This document shows positions 13,828 through 14,559 of a stretch of DNA of 14,559 nucleotides, in pieces. Location: the NCBI GenBank assembly GCA_944380695.1, contig CALWII010000017.1, forward strand, positions 1 through 14,559, read 5' to 3'. The notes under the pieces were generated by a model that saw only the letters and a program-made list of their open reading frames with translations, ran no database searches and was not told the DNA's origin. The position numbers and the translations under genes are program-made. Position 1 is the stretch's first letter. The number at the start of each line of letters is the position of its first letter. The stretch comes from an uncultured Clostridia bacterium (GTDB lineage: Bacteria > Bacillota > Clostridia > Christensenellales > UBA1242).

Positions 13828-13843
13828 TGTTTCACGTGAAACA
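13828..13843. other. parS: parS centromere site 2
   Basis: A second identical copy of TGTTTCACGTGAAACA, start to start 107 bp from the first (about ten helical turns). The flanking sequence is not repeated, so only the 16-bp core is conserved. Confidence 0.97.
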
Positions 13844-14402
13844 TTAGTTGTGTGAGCTGTGATTTGTATTTGTCTAATTTTAGGCTTGGTTTGAAAACAA
13901 ATAATTGTAGATAAATAAAAATTTGGGAAACAATTGTCTGAAACAACAATCAATCTTTTGTGCGCAAAGTAAATAAAATAAGATCATACAACTGTTGTAA
14001 AATCAATGGTCGTGTCTGGCATAATATAAAGAAAGAAAAGATACATAGCTTTAAATTTTTTATGTGCAAAACTAAATATATAATTATGTGGTGTTCAAAA
14101 GACAGTGAAAAATAAATAACGGGTCAAAACGATTATAAAATAATGCCAAATGAAAAGTTACAGCATTAATTAATATTGAATGCTTTGACTTTAAAGTAAA
14201 ATATAAGATATAGATTAGAATATTTTATTAGGTCTATAACTAAAAAACTTATCAGTAAAAAAATATAATTGGCAAGGATTGTTTTACGATTAAACGGCGG
14301 AAATAGTTGAGCAATATAAATTTTGATTAGAAAAAAAACTGTTGACCATATTTGATAAATTAAACCCATTAGGCAATATAGATGAGATAAAATAAAAAGC
14401 AA

Positions 14403-14418
14403 ATTGTTTATAAACAAT
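14403..14418. repeat. Perfect 16-bp palindrome in non-coding DNA
   Basis: ATTGTTTATAAACAAT reads the same on both strands. A related half (TTATAAACAA) recurs at 14444-14453. It has no T run and an AT-only core, so it is unlikely to be a terminator; it could be an operator or a chance AT-rich palindrome. Confidence 0.4.
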
Positions 14419-14520
14419 ATAGAGATTTATATAACCAAACAACTTATAAACAAAAAATGATTATAACATTAGCGGTTACACAATACATATAAAAAATATA
14501 AATTATTATAAATAATGAAT

Positions 14521-14550
14521 TTGACAAAATTATTAAACGAAGTTTAGTTA
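14521..14550 (+). promoter_or_regulatory. Weak candidate promoter at the right edge
   Basis: A perfect -35 TTGACA (14521-14526) and a poor -10 TAGTTA (14545-14550) at an 18-bp spacer. It would read rightward out of the window, possibly into the next origin-proximal gene. Support is limited to the -35. Confidence 0.25.
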
Positions 14551-14559
14551 TTTTAAGAT

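Larger units (their letters stand above)
13844..14559. other. Long AT-rich stretch without a convincing gene
   Basis: About 716 bp to the window edge. Stop codons are dense in all frames. The longest open frame is on the minus strand (14417-14166, 83 codons from a TTG); it is hydrophobic (for example LLFILSHLYCLMGLIYQIW), has no ribosome site and resembles chance translation of AT-rich DNA, so I do not call it. Items seen: GAAACAATTG at 13731-13740, partly repeated near 13927-13936; an extended -10-like TGGCATAAT (14017-14025) with TTGTAA 19 bp upstream; a hairpin AGCATT/AATGCT (14162-14184); a perfect 16-bp palindrome (14403-14418); and a TTGACA at 14521-14526. I see no tRNA, rRNA or known RNA motif. 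Confidence 0.6.

Noticed and set aside
13921..13955. Third, degenerate parS around GGAAACAATTGTCTGAAACAA
   Set aside because: It lacks the CACGTG core required by ParB; only the GAAACA half is shared.
13953..13969. CTTTTGTGCGCAAAG as an inverted repeat
   Set aside because: The symmetry is broken by an extra base and the arms are too short to support a call.
14061..14114. 17-codon frame starting MCKTKYII
   Set aside because: No ribosome site, no family resemblance and too short to stand out from chance.
14166..14417. Hydrophobic 83-codon open frame on the minus strand
   Set aside because: It starts at TTG inside a palindrome, has no ribosome site, resembles no family I know, and its Leu/Ile/Phe/Tyr/Asn composition is what AT-rich DNA yields by chance.
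1..14559. Defence system, mobile element, CRISPR array or other novel multi-gene cassette
   Set aside because: Every substantial open frame matches a conserved origin-region housekeeping gene; there are no transposase genes, terminal repeats, spacer arrays or unknown gene clusters in the window.

Overview
The window is the replication-origin region of an AT-rich bacterial chromosome. The gene set, the clean AAGGAGG ribosome sites, the Bacillus-type parS sites and the SpoIIIJ/Jag pair point to a low-GC Bacillota, probably a Clostridia-like lineage; I cannot name a genus. TGA is used as a normal stop (rnpA, yidC), so the genetic code is standard bacterial and this is not a Mycoplasma-type genome.

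Layout, left to right. On the minus strand lie aspS (aspartyl-tRNA synthetase, cut by the left edge) and recF. A 91-bp divergent promoter region (2059-2149) separates recF from dnaA. On the plus strand follow dnaA, an AT-rich oriC with a cluster of DnaA boxes (about 3494-3690), dnaN and a terminator. Next comes a promoter and the operon rpmH-rnpA-yidD-yidC-jag (5018-7963), closed by a terminator. A second promoter drives mnmE-mnmG-rsmG (8029-11896), and a third drives parA-parB (11956-13675). After the parB terminator come two perfect parS sites and then roughly 700 bp of very AT-rich sequence in which I find no convincing gene.

How the genes work together: DnaA opens oriC, DnaN is the sliding clamp and RecF handles gapped DNA. 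ParA, ParB and the parS sites segregate the new origins. RpmH and RnpA serve the ribosome and RNase P. YidD, YidC and Jag concern membrane-protein insertion and its RNA-binding partner. MnmE and MnmG modify the tRNA wobble uridine, and RsmG methylates 16S rRNA. In the classical Firmicute arrangement the rpmH-to-parB block sits left of dnaA on the opposite strand and recF sits right of dnaN. Here both are swapped across the origin while co-orientation with replication is kept.

Most notable points: (1) MnmG has five lysines, encoded by an uninterrupted A15 run, where the family has its near-invariant Gly-Gly-x-x-Lys cofactor-binding loop; this is either an assembly artefact or a remarkable lesion. 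(2) YidC carries a predicted extracytoplasmic loop of about 235 residues between TM2 and TM3, not found in the short Gram-positive form. (3) recF and mnmE have consensus extended -10 promoters that end only 6-7 nt before the start codon and have no ribosome site, which implies leaderless mRNAs. I found no mobile element, CRISPR array, tRNA or rRNA, and no clearly new multi-gene system.
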